From Gammaproteobacteria bacterium (GTDB lineage: Bacteria > Pseudomonadota > Gammaproteobacteria > DAOWEP01), in NCBI GenBank assembly GCA_030638455.1, contig DAOWEP010000160.1, positions 1 through 10,281 on the forward strand: a stretch of 10,281 bases of DNA. Direction: 5' to 3'. The translations under genes and the position numbers were made by a program. The notes below the pieces were generated by a model. The model worked only from the letters and a program-made list of their open reading frames with translations. It was not told the origin of the DNA and made no database searches. Positions 6,933 through 10,281 of this stretch are shown here, in pieces. Positions within the stretch are counted from its first letter, which is position 1, and each line of letters begins with the position of its first letter.

Positions 6933-8576
6933 TCAGCGCATGGGCATATCCCGATCTAATTTTCTACGGGTGAAAACCTGTCTCAACTTAATGAATAATA
7001 AAAAGATGGCGTAAATCAACCAAGAGTAGTCATATTTATTATGGTCATGTTCTAGTGATGAGATAGAACAACCACCACCTCCGCCGGCATCACCTACAAC
7101 CTCAGGTTGGTCTTGTGCAATAGTAACTTGTGGAGAATTAACTTGATCAATTAGATCTGCAAGAGTTTGCGCAAACAAAGACCCCATAATGGATTGGCCC
7201 TTGGCTGACAAATGGAGATTGTTATACTCACCAGAAACTTGCCCATTAAAAATATCATCTAAGGGAGATGCGCCTCCTAATTCATTGAATAAGTCTACCA
7301 GCACAATTCGTCCTATATCATCCGGGTGCGCATTGTTCCACCAATCTTCAAGCCCAGCAATAATGAGATTATATTCTTCTATTTGGTTGGTATTTTCTGT
7401 TGTATTGAAATGCGCATCTCCTGCCAGTGAAGGGATATTACTAACAATAATTTTTTCAATAGAAGGATGGGCAATGATTGTTGTTAAATGATCTTTTAGA
7501 TCTACTTCAAAGTCTGAAGTGTTTTGGGCTACATCATTCGATCCTGCCTGGAAGAACACATACTTTGGGTTTGTTGCTAGCATTTGATCGCGAACAACTC
7601 CTTCCAAAGAAAATGAGTAGGAATCCGATACTGCATATCCACTATGACCGTGATTTCCAAGATTAACTCCATTGCCTTTTTTGGCAAAGAACCCCTTTAT
7701 CGAAAACGCAAGTGTCGAATCAAACCCTTCATGCTTTACTGGGTCTAGATCTGAATCAAGTGAATATCCAAGAAACCCCCTATTAATCAAAGAGTCTCCG
7801 AAAAGGGCTATGCTTTCTAATTCAGTGTTTAGTGGAAAAACTGCAGGACAAGAGGAGAGTACAAAGTTTTTTAGCCAAGTATCTCCTATAGGCGAGCCTC
7901 CATTATCTGACCCGAGATAAATATTTTTGAATATCTCAGGTAAAGTTGCACCGTTTCGAGAATGTTGCAAGACGATCCTATGATCAATCGCAACCACGTA
8001 TTGATTTACATCCCATGAAACAGATAAGCGTGAGAAGCGATCTTTGCCTAGTGCGGTAATAGCAAGAGGTGTAATCTCATTACCCAGTCGTGTGAAAAAG
8101 GTGTCCGTACTACCCAGGACATAGAAAAGACCGGATGATGACCCCGAATCATTTGATAGAGAAATAATAGTATCTGCATGTTGGATGTGATCAATGCCAC
8201 CGGTTTGAAATGTAGTAAAACGAAAATTACTGCCCGGCCCTATTGAAATAAATGCAGTCTCGACTTCAATTGAGAACTGGCCCTGATCACTCAATGACTC
8301 ATAACCACTTAATGTCTGGAATAGTATCCCCCCAGAAAAATTTGGATTAAACCCGTTATCAGAATCAAATAGTGAATGTGTACCTTGTGCTATTCCGCCG
8401 GCAGACGTTACTTCACTTAATGATGTAAGGGTGCTTCTCGTCACTATGCTGGGATGGGCAGAATCAAATGGAATAAAACCAGTAAGCTCATGACATGTAT
8501 CATGTGCTGCATAAGCTGGAAATGGAAAAATTCCTAAGATTAAAGAAAGATATGTTATGTATTTATATATATTCAT
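6933..8576 (-). CDS. Exported LamG-like + SGNH/GDSL hydrolase-fold protein with Gly5-Cys C-terminal anchor
   Basis: Start placed at the ATG at 8576 (547 residues), because it gives a clean signal peptide (1-23, …PFPAYA|AHD); a GTG at 8606 would add ten residues. Neither has a clear ribosome binding site. Residues about 35-245 resemble a LamG/concanavalin-like fold (FSRLSVSWDVNQYVVAIDHR; NIYLGSDNGG; GDTWLKNFVLS). Residues about 252-480 are SGNH/GDSL: block I Ser262 (ALFGDSL), block II Gly313 (NHGHSGYAVSD), block III Asn347 (QAGSND), block V His455 (LHLSAKGQ). The acid normally three residues before the His is Asn452 here. Residues 498-503 are Gly5-Cys, then an acidic/polar stretch, a helix about 517-531 and RRK, resembling Cys-containing CTERM sorting tags (MYXO- or JDVT-CTERM-like; exact class uncertain). 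Likely a surface-held carbohydrate esterase or binding protein; the substrate is unknown. Confidence 0.85.
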   Translation of the reverse strand: MNIYKYITYLSLILGIFPFPAYAAHDTCHELTGFIPFDSAHPSIVTRSTLTSLSEVTSAGGIAQGTHSLFDSDNGFNPNFSGGILFQTLSGYESLSDQGQFSIEVETAFISIGPGSNFRFTTFQTGGIDHIQHADTIISLSNDSGSSSGLFYVLGSTDTFFTRLGNEITPLAITALGKDRFSRLSVSWDVNQYVVAIDHRIVLQHSRNGATLPEIFKNIYLGSDNGGSPIGDTWLKNFVLSSCPAVFPLNTELESIALFGDSLINRGFLGYSLDSDLDPVKHEGFDSTLAFSIKGFFAKKGNGVNLGNHGHSGYAVSDSYSFSLEGVVRDQMLATNPKYVFFQAGSNDVAQNTSDFEVDLKDHLTTIIAHPSIEKIIVSNIPSLAGDAHFNTTENTNQIEEYNLIIAGLEDWWNNAHPDDIGRIVLVDLFNELGGASPLDDIFNGQVSGEYNNLHLSAKGQSIMGSLFAQTLADLIDQVNSPQVTIAQDQPEVVGDAGGGGGCSISSLEHDHNKYDYSWLIYAIFLLFIKLRQVFTRRKLDRDMPMR

Positions 8577-8818
8577 GGGGTATTTAGTTAGAAATCGTAT
8601 GAACACAATCTGCTATTGATTTCATTCTTCTTGTCTTGTAAAGGTCAGTCTCGCACTAGACTTGATTAGTGGAATTTAAATATTATGAATAGTTGCACCC
8701 CATGTGCTGTAGCCACAAACTGAGGCCGTGTACGAAATATTTTAATAGAGGGCGTAGGCAGTAAAAATAGGGCTGCAAAGAACTTGCGTGAGTATTCCAT
8801 AATTCCTCTCTTATTTAT

Positions 8819-8850
8819 CATTTGGTTATTGCATGATCACTTTACCACAA
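8819..8850. repeat. Imperfect 32-bp direct repeat, copy 2 (upstream of SGNH gene)
   Basis: Matches 6677-6708 at 26 of 32 positions in the same orientation. It lies 243 bp upstream of the chosen SGNH start (213 bp from the alternative GTG). Weaker similarity continues on both sides, such as TTCCT upstream and CTG.GTAGG-like downstream. Unlike copy 1, it is not inside an obvious hairpin. Confidence 0.65.
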
Positions 8851-9097
8851 ATATCCATCGATTCTGTAGGATTTGCCTTATTGGTGAGGTGCATTAGGAA
8901 GCGCTTATGAAGGGTTTCCTCGGGGGTTAATGTTTTGTTGGATTTATCCAAAGACATGCTTGCTTTGGTTCACCCATCCTAGGCCAGAATTTTTATAATA
9001 TCCAATCAAATAGCCTAGGTATTTGTTTGCACACCTCAAGTCGATGATGCTCATGAAGGTTAGGTAAGGGCCGTTTTCTGTCAGTTAAGAAAAATTG

Positions 9098-9226
9098 ATG
9101 AACTTTCGCTCATGGCTATCTCCGGAAGATATCATTAATCTCTGGTATGGGTCTGTGATTGGCGATCGCAATGGAATTTTAAAGGACCGCTTTCAGTTTC
9201 CCCGGCCTTTGGTTGAAATATTGTAA
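9098..9226 (+). CDS. Small unrecognised ORF (42 residues)
   Basis: ATG at 9098 to TAA at 9224-9226. It encodes a mixed-composition peptide (MNFRSWLSPEDIINLWYGSV… ending FPRPLVEIL) that looks more protein-like than random AT-rich translation, with two Trp and balanced charges. A stop lies three codons upstream of the ATG and there is no good ribosome binding site. I do not recognise the family. It could be a small gene, a fragment of a decayed one, or chance. It is convergent with mnmA, ending 62 bp from its stop. Confidence 0.25.
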   Translation: MNFRSWLSPEDIINLWYGSVIGDRNGILKDRFQFPRPLVEIL

Positions 9227-9288
9227 CTTACACATTTTGGTTATATCCGGTAATCTAAAACAACTTGAATTCTACTTATAACTAAAAT

Positions 9289-10281
9289 TTAGTTATTTAT
9301 CACACCGCCACCCAGGCATTCATCTCCGTCATAAAATGCCACAGACTGCCCCGGCGCTATAGCACGTTGCGGGATTTTAAAAACAACATCACAGGTATTA
9401 CCTTCTAGCCGGGTAATGGTGCAGGACTGGTCTTCCTGTCTATAGCGGATCTTTGCCTGGCATTGCAGCGGTATCTCTGGCACTTTTCCTGAGACCCAGT
9501 GCAGGTCAATAGCGGTGAGTTCGCTGTTAAACAACATGGGGTGGTTGTGACCCTGTGCGACTAGCAGGATATTATTGTCCAGATCCTTACCAGCCACGTA
9601 CCAGGGATATTCTTCGGCATCTTTCTGGCCGCCGATTCCAAGTCCCTGACGCTGGCCAAGTGTGTAGTACATCAAGCCCTGATGCGTGCCGATGGTTTTT
9701 CCTTCTGGCGTGTGTATTTCTCCCGGTTGCGCAGGTAGGTAGCGTTGCAGGAATTCACGGAAGTTGCGTTCACCGATAAAACAGATGCCTGTGCTGTCTT
9801 TTTTGGCAGCGTTGGCAAAGTTGTTTTCTTCCGCCATCTTGCGCACAGCAGGTTTTTCCAGTTTCCCAATGGGAAACAGGCTTTTCTCCAGTTGTTTTTG
9901 CCCTAGTGTATGCAGAAAGTAGGTCTGATCCTTGTTTGTATCTATGCCTTTCAGTAAACGGTAATGATTATCCTGCGGATCTATTCGTGCATAGTGGCCA
10001 GTGGCAATAAAGTCAGCACCCAGTCCAAGTGCGTAATCCAGAAAGGCCTTGAATTTGATTTCCTTGTTACACATGACATCCGGGTTTGGTGTCCGTCCGG
10101 CCTTGTACTCGGCCAGAAAATATTCAAACACCCGGTCCCAGTATTCAGATGAAAAGTTTACCGTATGCAAGGGTATGGATAATTGTTCACAAATGGCGCT
10201 GGCATCCTTCAGGTCTTCTTCTGCGTTACAGATTTCCGATGTGTCGTCTTCTTCCCAGTTCTTCATGAACAGGCCTTCTAC
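9289..10281 (-). CDS. mnmA: tRNA-specific 2-thiouridylase MnmA, lacking N-terminus at window edge
   Basis: The frame is open to the window edge, five codons beyond the Met at 10266, so that Met is internal (V-E-G-L-F-M-K-N-W-E-E-D-D). About 330 residues are present; E. coli MnmA has 368, so about 38 are missing, including the ATP-pyrophosphatase SGGVDS loop. The enzyme makes 2-thiouridine at wobble position 34 of Lys, Glu and Gln tRNAs, taking sulfur from the Tus relay or a cysteine desulfurase. Visible motifs are AEYKAGRTPNPDVMCNKEIK, ATGHYARI, KDQTYFLHTL, DSTGICFIGERNF and YTLGQRQGLGIGG. Counted from the Met at 10266, the catalytic pair is Cys66 and Cys162, spaced 96 apart (97 in E. coli, Cys102/Cys199). 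The stop codon lies in an AT-only palindrome. The identification is firm. Confidence 0.97.
   Translation of the reverse strand, partial: VEGLFMKNWEEDDTSEICNAEEDLKDASAICEQLSIPLHTVNFSSEYWDRVFEYFLAEYKAGRTPNPDVMCNKEIKFKAFLDYALGLGADFIATGHYARIDPQDNHYRLLKGIDTNKDQTYFLHTLGQKQLEKSLFPIGKLEKPAVRKMAEENNFANAAKKDSTGICFIGERNFREFLQRYLPAQPGEIHTPEGKTIGTHQGLMYYTLGQRQGLGIGGQKDAEEYPWYVAGKDLDNNILLVAQGHNHPMLFNSELTAIDLHWVSGKVPEIPLQCQAKIRYRQEDQSCTITRLEGNTCDVVFKIPQRAIAPGQSVAFYDGDECLGGGVINN

Larger units (their letters stand above)
8577..9288. other. 712-bp intergenic region upstream of the SGNH gene and downstream of mnmA
   Basis: It should contain the SGNH promoter, which I could not place. It holds copy 2 of the 32-bp repeat (8819-8850), a CCTAGGC/GCCTAGG pair at 8978-8984 and 9013-9019, and one small unrecognised ORF (9098-9226). 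No tRNA-like or strong terminator structure was seen. An AT-only 9-bp hairpin at 9278-9296 overlaps the mnmA stop. Confidence 0.65.

Noticed and set aside
7189..7920. Several + strand ORFs of 62-100 codons antisense to the SGNH gene
   Set aside because: They overlap recognised SGNH blocks on the other strand and show no domain features or ribosome binding sites.
8695..8711. Sigma-54-like promoter (GCAC…TGCA) upstream of the SGNH gene on the - strand
   Set aside because: Spacing to the GC is right, but the essential GG of the -24 box reads AG, and no matching site was found upstream of the discoidin-like gene.
8978..9019. CCTAGGC / GCCTAGG inverted pair as an operator or attachment site
   Set aside because: Only 7 bp, built on the self-complementary CCTAGG, with a 28-nt gap and no extension; chance is likely.
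9278..9296. Perfect 9-bp inverted repeat at the mnmA stop as terminator
   Set aside because: The stem is almost all A-T and has no adequate T-run in the mnmA direction, so it is too weak for an intrinsic terminator.

Overview
The window looks like part of a gammaproteobacterial chromosome. That placement rests on an AcnB-type aconitase, an MnmA close to the E. coli form, an IS30-type element and a VPLPA-like C-terminal sorting tag. It is an inference from protein similarity; no rRNA or other marker gene is present. Two conserved housekeeping genes enter from the edges: the C-terminal half of acnB on the + strand at 1-1375, and all but the N-terminus of mnmA on the - strand at 9289-10281. About 7.9 kb of accessory-looking DNA lies between them.

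Region by region. (1) acnB, 1-1375, ends in a 68-bp gap and faces a convergent 929-residue hybrid histidine kinase, 1444-4233, - strand. The kinase has a NIT-like sensor region between two membrane helices, then HAMP, HisKA, HATPase and receiver domains. Its sensor region carries an in-frame 39-bp tandem duplication. (2) 4402-5745 is an IS30-family scar. It contains one near full-length element (about 1218 bp) whose transposase is broken by two frameshifts, and a fragment of the 5' end of a second element in the same orientation. Where the two ends meet they form a roughly 101-bp, almost perfect palindrome. (3) 5909-8576 holds two secreted or surface proteins on the - strand: a small discoidin-like protein with a VPLPP-type PEP-CTERM variant tag, and a LamG-like plus SGNH/GDSL protein ending in Gly5-Cys, a membrane helix and a basic tail. 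(4) 8577-9288 is mostly non-coding, with one unrecognised 42-codon ORF at 9098-9226.

The two exported proteins probably share an envelope or extracellular-polymer role and may be co-regulated: a 32-bp imperfect repeat (26/32 identical) lies about 200 bp upstream of each, in the same orientation. Their C-terminal tags are of two different classes, so they would use two different sorting routes. No sorting protease, response regulator or Hpt partner is in the window. I found no defence system, CRISPR array, tRNA or rRNA. The strongest unusual signals are the palindromic IS30 end junction with the second IS end, the IS-terminus-like 3' end of the kinase gene, the paired upstream repeats, and an SGNH protein with Asn where the catalytic Asp is expected.
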